A stretch of 42,500 bases of DNA. It comes from Actinidia chinensis. Its lineage: Eukaryota; Streptophyta; Magnoliopsida; Ericales; Actinidiaceae. A program made the translations under genes and the position numbers. Under the pieces are notes generated by a model, which was not told where the DNA came from, ran no database searches, and saw nothing but the letters and a program-made list of their open reading frames with translations. Below, piece after piece: positions 20,285 to 31,236 of this stretch; position 1 is the stretch's first letter, and each line of letters starts with the position of its first letter. The stretch is from contig CM018901.1 of the NCBI GenBank assembly GCA_009663005.1, forward strand, positions 11,108,536-11,151,035. The letters are read 5' to 3'.

Positions 20285-22311
20285 TGTTGGCCCAAAAGAC
20301 AACCAATAGGGGGGTAAATTGGGTTTTTCTAAATTTAATGACAATTAGTGATTCTCTAAAACCTAATCTAATATCAATCAATTTAATTGCAAATCAATAT
20401 AAAAAGAATCAATAAAAGCAAAGCAAATAGGAACACAAAGATTTACCGAAGTGCGATCACAACGTGTGATCTACGTCCTCCCAAGACTCCTCAAGATCTT
20501 CTTGCCACTACTTTGTAATCCGCAATACAATGTGGGAGCTGATTTCGTAAGTGCTCAGTCTCACTTTTACACCAAGTGATTTTGTTCCAAGCTCCACTCA
20601 AACTTCCTAGTGTTTTACTTACAAGAGGAAACACTCAAACTCTTAAGTGTTTGGCTTTGTGCAGAGAAACACTCAAAACTTCACCAAGTATGTTTGGTCT
20701 AAAGCTATAACTCAAACTTCCTAGTGTTTTACTTACAAGAGGAAAAAAAAAAAAAACACTCAAACTCTTAAGTGTTTGGCTTTTTACAGGAAAACACTCA
20801 AAAAACTCTCACCAAGGTTTGTTGTCCAAGCTTACACTCAAACTTACAAGGATATAGGCTGCTGTATGATAGATGCTACAAGGTGAAAACAAACTCTCTT
20901 TGAAGAGAGATAGGAGTGGGAATAGCCTCAACCTGTAAACAGAGGAATTTAAGAGAATTAGCAATTGAACCTTTTTGCATGATCAATCCATGTTATGAGC
21001 ATAGTTGTGTCAACCTCAAATGTTGTTGGAGACTTGTATTAAAGGCCTTGAACTCAATATAGCCGTTGAGGTGCGTTGGAGGCCATTTAACTACTTTTTG
21101 GAACCTTTACAAAGTTCAAAAATAGAAGCGTTGACCCAGGTTGTCACACTCAACCATAGGTGTCGAAATTGCATTCCCAGATTTCAGTATTTGGATACTG
21201 ACCAAACGTGTCGACACTTCTATTTCAGGTGTCGACACCTTCCCGCAGAGATCGGTTTTCAATGTGCAGTGGTTCAGGTAAATGGGCACATAACTTTTCG
21301 ATCTTATGGAATTTTTGTGAGCTACGTTTGTTGAGTTGGTGAGTTGGAAACTAGACTTCCGAGTCTATAATTTAGGCTCAAGAAATTATTCATTTGGACT
21401 GGATTAAAACGAGATATTGAATCTAAATTGCTGCAGAATTTCTCAAAAATACGAGCATCGCTCTTTTGGCATAACTTCTTCAATATTTCGAGTTTGGTCT
21501 GAATTTAGTCTAATTTGAACAGCTTACTTCAAGATATTGAAGATAGACTCAAACTTTTCAGTATTTGTGTCTCTATACTTAAGATATTTGCATTTGAAAT
21601 GCTTAATTTCTCAAAAATTTCTTTAGTTTCTAATTATTTGGTGCTGATATTGGTGTACGTTATGGCGGACACCTCTTTCTCAGAATTTTAATTTTGACTA
21701 CTGACAATGGTGCTGATGATGGTGTCGACACTTCTCTTTTCAGAATTTGTAATTTTGGCTACTGAACATTGGTGTTGAGAAGGTGTCCCACTTCTTTTTC
21801 ATAAAACTTTATTTTGGCTACTGATTTTAGGTGCGACACTTCATGTTTAGGTGTCAATACTTATTTTTCCAGAATTGAATCTTGTTCACATTTTTAGGTG
21901 TCAACACTTACTCAAATTAGGTGTACGACATTTTTTCAAATAAGATGTCGACACTTCTTTCCCAAAAACTTCAATCTTTGCAAAACTTCATTAATCTTTT
22001 TCAGTTGTCTTCAACCTCTTCATAGGATCATCAAACTAAGGTTGGTAAGACTTGAAAGAAAAAGGAATTTTTCAAGACAAGTTGATGTTCAAGAAAACCT
22101 TAATTTCTTCGAAATCGATTCAAAAACTTTGATTCCTCTTAGAGTCTTCAATAAATATAACTTCCTCCATTGATCCTAAGACTTTCTTAATTTATCAATA
22201 AAGGTTTAAGTCATGATTCTTAGTGATGAATATACCATAATATGTTCTGCACATTAGTAGAACATTATAATTAACCAATGTTTGTTATCATCAATCAGGT
22301 ATTGAATCACA
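20285..22311 (-). repeat. 5' LTR of element B
   Basis: Plus-strand boundaries are TGTTGGCCCAAAAGAC (20285) and GTATTGAATCACA (22311). It is 2027 bases long and collinear with the left LTR. The differences from that LTR are mainly one-base insertions and deletions. Confidence 0.93.
21208..21955. repeat. palindrome array GTGTCGACAC in the right LTR of B
   Basis: Exact copies at 21208, 21229 and 21722. Broken copies near 21651, 21781, 21830, 21856, 21897, 21921 and 21945 correspond in position to copies in the left LTR. The array is thus an ancestral part of the LTR. Confidence 0.8.
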
Positions 22312-22316
22312 ACGTC

Positions 22317-22522
22317 ATATTCGTGAGTAACCAGTCGGGCGTCCACGATTTTAAGGACACTGATCTAATTCAGGCCGCACCCATATCACATTCTGTTCCT
22401 TAATTATGTATGTAAGGTTGAATTATTTACATTTATGTTTTTTCTGTTTAAGATTCTTAATTTTTATTTGAAACTTTCTGATTGTTTTTAAAGAAAAGAA
22501 CCAATAATTTTTTTTTCCAACA
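22317..22522 (+). repeat. 5' LTR of copia A, second part
   Basis: It resumes after B at ATATTCGTGAGTAACC and aligns with about 28658-28867: GACTCTGAATCTAATTCA, TGTTCCTTAATTA, TTTGAAACTTTCT and GAAAAGAACCAATAA are shared. It ends with TTTCCAACA. Confidence 0.92.
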
Positions 22523-23732
22523 ATCTAATGTTTGTTGATATAATTTTTAGAGTTTGTTTTTTCAAAATCGAAATATTTTGATGCTTGTTATGCAGAAAAG
22601 TTTTATTTTATTTTTTTTGTGGTGAACTTGATTGCATTCCATTACTTGATGATTCTATGAATACAATATGCTAACAGAATTGAATTTTTGTCATTCGACG
22701 TTGTTGAACTAATCGAAGAGCTGTATTGGTTGTTAACATCACTCCCAAAAAGTCACGTCAGTTTGAAAGATTGAGACCATTATCTTGGTATTAGAATGCT
22801 ATCTAGAAATGCATGCACATGGAAAAAAAAATTGTATTGCTCTCATGTCCACTTTTTATTCTACATATGATACGGTTATGAAATTTTAGCATGGGCTAAA
22901 TTTTATATAAATCTGGTGGTAATGCATATACACAATAGAAAATCAATTGTTATGCATATACCTTTGACCAGCATGATGGATTCATTCCAATTTACTATTA
23001 TGGTTTTTCAATCGTTATTTATTGATTCTCAACCATTATTGTTGGAAAATACTTGCATTGGGTGTACCATCTGAAATGGATATGAACTACTTATAATTTG
23101 AAGTCAACAGTGTGAATTAAATTTGAAGAGTGATAGCCCTTGACCAAAGAGTTCTTTTATCATGATAAGTTGTGGATGATAACAATTTTTCCGAAATTGA
23201 TTGTCTTTATTAGAATTCGTAGCGACTTCTTCATAATTACAAGTAATTGATATGTTTTTTGCAATATCAATAAAGTTGTCCATGTGTTACATATGGCCAC
23301 AAAGTAAGCACGAATGCATAGTGGTGTGTTTTTTTGCCATGTAATATACTATCCCAATCTTCTTTTCATTTTATGAAATGTGGATCTCATAATTAATTCT
23401 CTGAGATCCCAATCTTCATTTCAAATGAAATATGGGCGAAATAATTATGCACATATGTTTTGTTAACAGTCTGGTAAATGGTAAAATGGCCATGTACAAA
23501 TTCGACTTGAGTTAGACTTGAAGGGAATATTTGGGTTGTCCCTGACTTTGCCGGCGATCTCATCACCATTGAACTCGAATTAATGGGAATAGGTGGGGTA
23601 AACTCACGCATCGTTGGTGCATAATATGTGATTGGGGAAAAAGCGCGAATGAGAATGAGGAAAAATGGGTTATCATTTAACGATGCAGGTCTTTGACTCC
23701 CACATCACGCCATTTCTCGAGTCGAATTACTC

Positions 23733-24250
23733 TAGACTCGGCCTATAGTGTGATAGAATTAATAGGAGTAGTAAGGAGGGGGGCTTAGCATTGGGATGAT
23801 AATGAGTAGGGATTAGTAATGAGGGCAATAGTCCGGACGGAGAGTTGATTTGCACGGATTAGGACAGTGGGATTAGTAAATATTAAGGGTTAATGTGTCA
23901 ATATTTCCCAATATTCATGGAATTTTTTCATGAAATTTTATATTTACCCTTTTTTTAATTATATAAATATACAAGTATTAAGGGTAATTGTGTCATTTGA
24001 GCCCATCAAAAAAAGGGTGGTATTGTTAATACCACAGGGATATTTGTCAATTGAGCCCATAGAGAGGGTGGCTATTGTTAATACCACAGGGGGCATGGTA
24101 TTAATATACCATTTTGAATGGTGGTATAATAGTCCAACCAACTATGAGTACGGACATTTGGGCGGAAACCAAAACGCCAGATTAACGGCCCATCGGATCA
24201 TAGTCCAATCCCCTCCTATCCCGGTTATCAAACACGCCTCGGTGGCTTGA
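23733..24250. mobile_element. possible MITE inserted in copia A
   Basis: The right end, read on the minus strand, is GGCGTGTTTGATAACCGGGA followed by TAGGAGGGGATTGG, a terminal style common in plant MITEs. The left end has a related but poorly matching series (GTGTGATAGAATTAATAGGAG with GGAGGGG nearby). A target duplication was not identified. Confidence is low. Confidence 0.35.
23987..24093. repeat. 53-bp tandem duplication
   Basis: Two copies (about 23987-24040 and 24041-24093) share GTCA.TTGAGCCCAT, AGGGTGG and TATTGTTAATACCACAGGG. They lie inside the possible MITE. Confidence 0.8.
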
Positions 24251-25364
24251 TTTTTTAAATGGCGATCAGTGCAACGATTTCAGAACAGCTGAAGTTCCCA
24301 ATTTGGTTGCCATCGGCGGAGAAAGATAACCAAAGAAGATGATTTCACCAAATTGAGTTAAACTCGCGTGAGTGAAATCACTGTGTAGTTCTGAGAATGC
24401 AGACAACAGATTGGGACATCAAGGATGAGCATGAATGAGTACAAGCCCGCCTTCGTGGCCGATTCATGGGTTTGAATATTGTTCTTCCCAGAGTCCGTCG
24501 GCGCCCCGATTTAGGTTTTGAGCCTCTTTTGACTGGGATCCGACCCATATGAACACCGTTGAATCCAGTTGTTTTTTCTGGTTTGCAATGGACATGGTGT
24601 TTGTCTAGCATTTGTCCTAGCGGTGCAACCAGAGAAGATGATTGCAATCATCAATTACCTATTAAATGAAACTCAAGATATGAGCGGTTAGGTTCAAATG
24701 AATGGGTGTGGCGTTAAGTTGAATCAAGGGGAGTGACTTGAACTAAAAGGTGTCACCTCCGTGTGAACGCCAAGGATGCAGCTAGCTGATGCCTGCAACA
24801 GAATGATGTTTATTGACGAAGGGGTGCCATGTGGGCCCTTTGTAATTGGGCCAATCATGAATCGTGTGGTGTAAACCAATTGCGTTTGTTTTGTTGTTTT
24901 AGCCAAATTAGAAATGGTCAGTTGACTTACTATTAAGGTCCCAGAAATTTAATATTAGATATTTTGAATTTGGGTTTTATAACGAGAACCTTCTTCATAT
25001 TAATTTGTGCAGTAGTTTTGATTCATGTGTTAGTTTGCATGATTAACTTGATAAAAAATTATGTTAACATTTATAGGGGAAAAAAAAAATTTAGCACAAT
25101 AAATTTTCATATTATGAGATGGTAATTATAATCTAATTTGATTATAATAATTTTGAATTGCAATTGTTTCAAGTATGTGAAACATAACTAGGTTCTAAAT
25201 TTTGTGAATATTTAGTTGTAATTGTATAACTATACCTCAAAAGAAAAGGAATTCTAAAATTGTTCAATTAAATTATTTGTCAAAATTAAATTTTGATAAA
25301 AGTGAGAAATGTCACATATTTGTGGAAGCACACAAATTTGTGTGATTTAAAATTAGTACAAAAA

Positions 25365-27640
25365 AGAGGCGATAAAAAATATTTCATAACTTTTATTGTA
25401 TTAGATTTTATTATCTTTATCTAATAAGAGGTAAAGATGAGGCTATTAAAAAGTTTAAGATTTTCAAAAGTGAAGTAGAAAATCAATTAATAGAAAAGAT
25501 TAAAATTCTGAGAAGTGATAGAGGTGATGAATACGAGTCACCATTTAAAGAATTATATACAGAAAATGATGTTATACACCAAACGACTACACCATATTCT
25601 CCTCAATCAAATGGAATTGCCAAAAAAAAATAGAATTTCAAAGAAAGGATAAAGGTTTATGATAAATCTGGATGTCCAAGAGAATTGTGAGGGGGAAGCG
25701 ATTTTAACCGCAAATCAAAATTCTACATAGATTATCCCATAAGAAATTAGATAAGACTCCCTATAAATTATGGAAAGGAGGAGCACATTATTTCAAATAC
25801 TTCAAAAGTGGGGGTGATGTTTTGAATAAGTTATTATACCTGCCTCCGAATAAAGTAGGATTGGTCCTAAAAATGGTGAGATTGTGTATTTATTGATATG
25901 CACAAACTAGTAGGGCATAAAATTTTGTTCTAAAAATCTGAAATGTCAAATATACAATGAGAAATACTATCATAAGTTAAGAAATGCATATTTCTTTGAG
26001 AATGTATTCTCTTACAAGAAATGCGAGCAATGAATTCATCAAAAAGGTCCTCATGAGGGAGATATATGAATCTAACACATCACCTTAAAGAGTAATAATA
26101 AGATAAAGTAAAGGTAAAAATTACTAAGTCTGTTTATCCAGATTTCATAAATGATCTTATGGAAAGTGAGGTTACAAGCTTTAAAAAAACATATCTTGCT
26201 AGAGGGACCTTAATGGAAGAAGCGTAAATAGTGAAATAGAATCAATTCTCAAAATTACACTTGAAAAATTGTAGAGTCTTCCTCCTAGAAATAAACCATT
26301 TTGATATAAAGGGATTGTTCAAAAAAAACTTAAATTAAAATTGTATGGGGTCCTAAACAATAAGAGTAAATACAAGACGAGACTTGTAGTAAAAGGTATA
26401 GACAAAAAGAGGGACTCGGATTATTTCGATACATGCACTTCTAATTACGAGAATTACTCCATTAGAAATTTAAGCATTTGCTTCTATAACACATTGAAAA
26501 TTTATCAAAATGATGCCTTCCTAAATGGAAAATTGAAAAAAGAATTTTACATTTAGCAAGCCGAGGGTTTTTAAGCTCCTGAAAGAAATAAGGGTGTGGT
26601 AAACTTGTCAAATTTCTTTTAGATTAAAACAAGAACCTAATAATAGCATAAAAATTTGACAATGTCATATTTTACATATTTCAAATCAATGAATATGATA
26701 AATGTGTATATGTCCAAATTTAAAAAGGATCTGTGCAGTGTTTATTATTTGTATGTATATATATGTAATTATTGGTAGTAATAATTGACATGATTACATC
26801 TACTAAATCGTTTTAATGGTCAAAATTTGACATGAAAGATCTAGTAATTTGCATATGTTACTTCTGGGAATCAAAATCGAAAGAATACCTGAAGGGATAT
26901 TCTTGTCACAATCACATTATGTGAATAAAATTTTTCAAAAATTTGAAAGGAAGGGATTAAAAAATCAACATCTAATCTCCGAGCCAATGTAAATTTACAT
27001 CTAAAAAGAATACTTGAGAAGTAGTATCCAATGTTTTATACTCAAGGATTATAGGCAGTCTAATGTACTTCATGAATTGTAATAAATAACAGACTGATAT
27101 TACTTGTATGCTTAATAAAATATGAGTAGAATTTACTAGTAATTCTTGGAGAAATTATTGGAAAACAATAATTCAAATTTTAATGTATCTTAGATATACA
27201 CAAAATTATAAATACCTGAGGGATATTATGATGCAAATTGGATCTCAGACTCTAAAGATTCTAAATCCACGAGTGATTATTTTACTATTTGAGGTGCTGC
27301 AGTATCTTGAAAATTCTCTAAAAAAATATATATTGCTAGATCTACTATGGAAGCAGAGTTTATTGCATTAGATAAAGTTGGAGAAGAAGCTGAATGGATT
27401 ATACATATTTAGTAGAGTTAAGTCAAATTGGTCAACTTGTGCTACTGTCTGTATACATTGTGATATTATCAATCACAATTGCAAGGTCACAAGTAATTTG
27501 TTAATGGTAAGTCTAGACATATTCGTCCGTAGACACAATACCATTAACAATTTCTCTCTAATGGAGTTATTCTATGATTATTAAATCTAAGATAACATTG
27601 CAAATCCGCTAACAAAGGAGAGAATGGGACTAAAAGCTCT
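25365..27640 (+). pseudogene. pol relic of copia A: integrase, reverse transcriptase, RNase H
   Basis: Integrase core: YLIRGKDEAIKKFKIFKSEV (about 25417-25476 with a shift), ILRSDRGDEYESPFKELY (about 25505-25558), then QTTTPYSPQSNGIAKKK (about 25579-25629). The domain end shows LDKTPYKLWKGG (about 25747-25785). RT: KYKTRLVVKGIDKKRDSDYF (about 26368-26427) and YQNDAFLNGKLKKEFYI (about 26503-26553). The usual YVDD site near 26745-26775 is destroyed. Next come FDMKDL (near 26828) and RIIGSLMYFMNC (near 27047-27080). RNase H: STMEAEFIALDKVGEE (from 27341) and RRHNTINNF (near 27530), then DNIANPLTKE (near 27590-27620). Stops and shifts separate these blocks. This fixes the strand and the Ty1/copia class. 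Confidence 0.9.
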
Positions 27641-28240
27641 AGTCAAGAGAGTGCCATAGTGTAAACCCCACCTAGTTGACCTGGAGATCTTAATATCTAG
27701 GTTCCAAAAAGAAACTAAACAATGGTGTCCTCGGTGGTATAAAAACACAATGTGGTAAAAAAGGGTAAATCTTTTTTGCATACTTTCCTATGAAGTAACA
27801 GAATGCTGCCTGTATGAGAACAAATTAAGGCTAACCATAGTTTTTAATGACACTTGTAATCTTGGAATATTTAAGTGGGTATTGCAGAGTACTCTTACAA
27901 GATAATCACCTATGTGAGTGTGGCATTGGGGCTGTTCCTATAGAATTTGGGCTGAATTTTCCTATAGGCACTCAGAAAAATCATGTGTTGTTCAAGGTTC
28001 AAAATGAACACAACCATGAGAACCAAAAGTGTTCGGAAGGTTATCGTGTGTCACATTGTTGTCTTGATTTACACTCAAAGCTGGACAGTTCAAGGGCGCC
28101 ATGTTCCACAAAAAAAAAAAAGAAGAAAAAAAACCACTACGGAAGATTCAAGGGCCGAAGCTACCTTTTCTGATGCATAATCTCTATTTCTCTCCTTTGA
28201 TGTGCATGTCATGCATCTATACCCAATTAATTTCATTCAT
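27641..28240 (+). other. 3' untranslated region of copia A
   Basis: Between the RNase H end and the polypurine tract there is about 600 bases without a recognised domain. A poly-A/G run is at 28108-28132. The open frame at 27847-28173 matches no family I know and is probably untranslated spacer. Confidence 0.6.
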
Positions 28241-28249
28241 GTGGGGGAT
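28241..28249 (+). promoter_or_regulatory. polypurine tract of copia A
   Basis: GTGGGGGAT stands directly before the TGTTA start of the 3' LTR, the normal site for plus-strand priming. Confidence 0.8.
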
Positions 28250-28867
28250 TGTTAATTTGGGTCAGATTTGAATTGAGAAATTATTTTTTTAAAATTGTAA
28301 GAAAAATTACATTTTCTTTTCCTGAATTTTTTTCTTCTTTTGCACTGATCCAACATTTAAGATTTATGCAAAATGGGGCCGAAGGAGTGCTTATGCCTCT
28401 CTAGAGGTGTGGACTATCCAGAAGTATCATACCTCTTCTAAGAGGTGCTATAACTTTATTTAACTCCTGATCATTCATCATTTAGGAGACAATTAAAAAA
28501 TATAGATTGAAATGTTAAAAGTGCATACATCAATTTTGCAATTAGTATACATTTTAGAGATAGAGAAAATACTTAAGTTCCAACGCCGTGATCTTCTGAT
28601 TGGAGTTCTACTATCAAAGATCGTGAATTTGTGTGTATCCTGAAGTTGTACGACATATTATCGAGTACTCAGTGCGGGTCTCAACGACTTAAGGACTCTG
28701 AATCTAATTCAAGGCCTCAGCATATCAAGTTTTTGTTCCTTAATTAATTTGTAAGTTGGCATTATTTACATTTAGGTTTTTATTCTGTTTTTCAAGATTC
28801 TACAATTTTTATTTGAAACTTTCTAATCATTTAACAGAAAAGAACCAATAAAATTTTTTCCAAAAAA
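28250..28867 (+). repeat. 3' LTR of copia A
   Basis: 618 bases, uninterrupted, starting TGTTAATTTGGGTCAG and ending TTTTTTCCAAAAAA (compare CCAACA at 22522). It acts as the empty-site reference showing where B entered the other LTR. GGTAA at 28868-28872 is the right target duplication. Confidence 0.92.
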
Positions 28868-28872
28868 GGTAA

Positions 28873-29360
28873 TATCAACGTGAAGGTTGGCCTAAAAGGG
28901 AAAAACAAGATATTGGACAAGCAAGGCAGTGGTTGCGGGGTGAGGGGGCAGGCAGGCTGTAAGGAAAGCAGGCACTTGCAAAATGTTCCGTGCATCCTTG
29001 CCTATAAGCTTAATTGAGCATCTTTACTGCACCATGTTAGTGCCATCGTTAGTTTGAGATGGTTAATGATTTTTTTGCCAAGTCAGTGTTGTTTAATCAA
29101 TTCTCCCAACTTAAATAACTTAAAAATTTATTATTAAAACAGTTTACAGTATTTTAAAATTGATGCCTTGTTTTTTTTTAAGTTATGGATGAAAATAAAA
29201 CTTGAGTAAATTTATTCTAAAATCCGTTTTCAACGCACGGAAATTCTAAGGAAAATTATGTTTGGTCCCAATGAATTGAAAAGTTTGATAAATAGTTTTA
29301 AAATGATTGGATAACTTACAATTGAATTTAAAATATTTTAGTTTGATTAAAAAAACTCAA
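28873..29360. other. no gene recognised
   Basis: AT-rich spacer with a short G-rich stretch near 28930-28975. No coding or terminal signals are visible. Confidence 0.6.
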
Positions 29361-30360
29361 ATGTTTTGGTAACGTTTCTGTTTTTTGTGTTTTTGTTTGT
29401 TTGTTAATTTTTGCTTTTTTTGTGTAATTTTTTGTAAAAAAAAAACGAAAGGATGTTTGTGTTCATTTTTTAAAAAAAGATTTAAAAATAAAAATATGTG
29501 TGAGTTTCACCTACTTTAAACTTATATAAAAAAAAGGGTGTTGTGTGGTGGAGGCGGGTGAGGTGGAGGTGGAGGTGGAGTGGAAGTGGTGGAGTGGTGG
29601 GAAGAGGAGAAGGTGGAGGTGGTGGTGGTGGTGGTGGTGGAGGTGAGAACGTGGTTGGAGGAGGAGGAGAGAGGAAGGTTGGTGGTGGAGGATGGCGGGG
29701 GGGTCGGTGGTTGGAGGAGGAGGAGGAGGTGGTGGGGGCGGAGGAGGTGGTGGTGGCGGAGGGACAGGTGGTGGGGGTAGAGGGGAGGTGGTGATGGTGG
29801 TGGTGGAGCAGGTAGAGGTGGTGGTTGAGGCTTTGTGGTGGAGGGTGGCGACGGCTGGGGTGGTGGTGGAGGAGGAGGCGGTGGTGGGAGGATGGGAGGG
29901 TAGTGGTGGTGGTGGTTGTGGTTGAGGGCGGTGGTGGAGTAGGAGGAGGCGATGGGTGGCGAAGGAGGAGGAGGTGGTGGTGATGGTGGTGGAGAGGAGG
30001 GCAGCAGTGGGTGGGGGGTGTGGTGGTCGGTGGAGAGGAGGAGGAGGTGGAGTGGTAAGTAGAGTGATGAATAATGGTGGAGGAGGAGGTGGTGGTGGGG
30101 AGGAGGAGGCCGGGGGTAGTGAGGAGGAGGAGGAGGAGGAGGTGGAGGTGGCGGTTGAAAACATTTGGACATAAAAACAATGTTAAATAAATTTGTAAAC
30201 ACAACAAAAATAACTTTTCGTGTTTTCACTATTTTCAAAATAGTGGAGAATGAAACTGTTAGCCTGTTTCATTATTTTTTGCAACGCAAACAAGTTTTTT
30301 ATTTTCATTATAAAATTAAATAAAACAAAAATGAGAAAAACGAAAATTTAAACAGTTACA
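29361..30360. mobile_element. terminal-inverted-repeat element filled with GGT/GGA triplets
   Basis: The left end reads GGTAACGTTTCTG followed by a T/G-rich run. The reverse complement of the right end reads TGTAACTGTTTAAATTTTCG followed by a similar T-rich run, giving loosely inverted ends of 40-60 bases. The centre is a triplet array. No transposase is present. The ends resemble the TTTGGTAACGTTT-type termini found on many plant MITEs; the superfamily is not assigned. Confidence 0.55.
29541..30165. repeat. (GGT/GGA)n purine-rich triplet array
   Basis: About 620 bases are almost entirely GGT, GGA, GTG and GAG triplets with very few pyrimidine runs. Because stop codons are rare in such a repeat, long frames appear on both strands (over 200 codons on the minus strand, encoding only Pro, His, Thr, Ser and Leu). 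Three overlapping frames stay open at once, and a different one is open on the plus strand, so they are composition artefacts and not genes. Confidence 0.92.
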
Positions 30361-30405
30361 CACGGATCACCTAAAAGTTAGGGAGAAATCTTGTTATATT
30401 TTTTC
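30361..30405. other. target site of element C
   Basis: Short spacer. TTTTC at 30401-30405 is the left target duplication of C and is repeated exactly at 34919-34923. Confidence 0.8.
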
Positions 30406-31220
30406 TGATACGAACCACGCCAAACACAACGTGACGGAAACTTGACACCAATCTGAAAAATAAATCCAAAACTTTTCAAGTTGATGGAAACGCGACCCGT
30501 GGGGCTTTAGCAAAAGAAAAAAACTTGGTATGATGAAGACGCCACAAACGAGGAATTGATGATCCGTTTGATAAGTCAGGTTTGAACGCCACAAGGAATT
30601 CCTTGATAAGTTCAGGATTCGTTTCTTGAAAGACACTCAAGAAAAATAAACGAAATCTCTATATGGTTTTTAGATTTTCCGAAATTGAGAGTTCAGCCCT
30701 TTTTATAGGCCTTACAAGATAAAAAATTCTAATCTAATCTTATCTTAATCTTTATCCTAATAAAATATAAATTCTAGCCAAATCAAGTTTCCTTAGAGAT
30801 AAGTCAAATCTGATTTCGTGTTATCTCCAATCTAAGTCATAATTCTAACCAAAATATAACTAAGAAATACGAAATTAAAATCCTAATCTAATCTTCATAA
30901 AAGTATCTGGAATCTTGAAATTCTTGGACTTTGTAAACAACAATCCTGACTTGATTCTTTGCTAGTAAAACACACCCACATCGATGTAATCCCCCTTGCA
31001 CATTGTTAGCAGGAGTGGAGTTCTCTCCCGAATCGAATTTGAGTAGTGTAAAACAGCCTTTGTTCACCCTCAGTACGTGAACATACTGTCTGTTGTGGTA
31101 GAAACTCTCCGGACTAAGTATAGCTCTTCTTTTGAATCTATAGCGCGCCTTTTGAGCTCTGTCACGGACCAATTGAGCTTTATCGGACCATGAGCCTTGA
31201 TAGCCTTGATGTCTTCATCA
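30406..31220 (-). repeat. 3' LTR of element C
   Basis: 815 bases; plus-strand start TGATACGAACCACGCC and end GTCTTCATCA. It is collinear with 34141-34918. The open frames inside it are not genes. A minus-strand TATA box lies at 30700-30707. Confidence 0.93.
30700..30707 (-). promoter_or_regulatory. TATA box in the LTR of C
   Basis: The minus strand reads TATAAAAA, just after GGCC. In the other LTR the same place is altered (TTTTTAGAGGCC on plus, near 34418). Confidence 0.5.
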
Positions 31221-31236
31221 TTCTCCCCTCTGAGAA
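31221..31236 (-). promoter_or_regulatory. polypurine tract of element C
   Basis: The minus strand shows TCAGAGGGGAGAA directly before the LTR start TGATGAAGACATC. Confidence 0.75.

Larger units (their letters stand above)
11413..22311 (-). mobile_element. LTR retrotransposon B, minus strand, nested in the LTR of A; gag-only, with a large non-coding body
   Basis: Two direct repeats of about 2.0 kb (11413-13402 and 20285-22311) flank a 6.9-kb body. Orientation follows from three signs. TGGTATCAGAGT, matching the initiator Met tRNA 3' end, lies on the minus strand just inside the right LTR. A purine tract with GGGGGAGA lies on the minus strand just inside the left LTR. A gag relic lies next to the primer site on the minus strand. 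Target duplications are ACGGC (11408-11412) and ACGTC (22312-22316), one mismatch apart. The intact paralogous site in the 3' LTR of A reads ACGAC at the same place. No protease, integrase, RT or RNase H could be recognised, so B resembles TR-GAG or LARD-type non-autonomous elements. Confidence 0.9.
22523..25364 (+). other. interior of copia A without recognisable gag or protease
   Basis: No primer binding site follows the LTR. A faint LLTSLPKSH-like peptide near 22732-22758 could be a last piece of copia gag, but this is weak. From about 23400 to 24910 the base composition is less AT-rich than the flanks and unlike the copia relic, so foreign sequence probably replaced gag. Nothing coding is recognised on either strand. 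Confidence 0.5.
11002..28867 (+). mobile_element. Ty1/copia retrotransposon A, split by nested element B
   Basis: Element A starts with TGTTAGAATTTGGGTCA (11002) and ends with the 3' LTR at 28867. Its 5' LTR is cut in two by B; the two pieces together (411 + 206 bases) match the 618-base 3' LTR in length and order. Near-identical 5-bp flanks (GGTAC, GGTAA) mark the insertion site. Inside, integrase, RT and RNase H relics follow the copia order (integrase before RT). The peptide blocks resemble the Tto1/Sto-4 type of plant copia element. Gag, protease and the primer binding site were not found: 22523-25364 holds other sequence, including a MITE-like insert. Excluding B, the element is about 7 kb. 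Confidence 0.9.

Noticed and set aside
27847..28173. Frame of 108 codons before the 3' LTR of copia A
   Set aside because: It lies in the element's untranslated 3' region, ends in a poly-Lys run caused by a poly-A/G tract, and matches no family I recognise.
29482..30238. Three long Pro/His/Thr/Ser-rich frames on the minus strand, and Gly-rich frames on plus
   Set aside because: They overlap in all frames of a GGT/GGA triplet array in which stops are rare. There is no domain and no conserved start. They are composition artefacts.
30888..31172. Minus-strand frame of 94 codons and its partner at 34598-34891
   Set aside because: Both lie in the LTRs of C. Their similarity reflects LTR identity, not a gene family.
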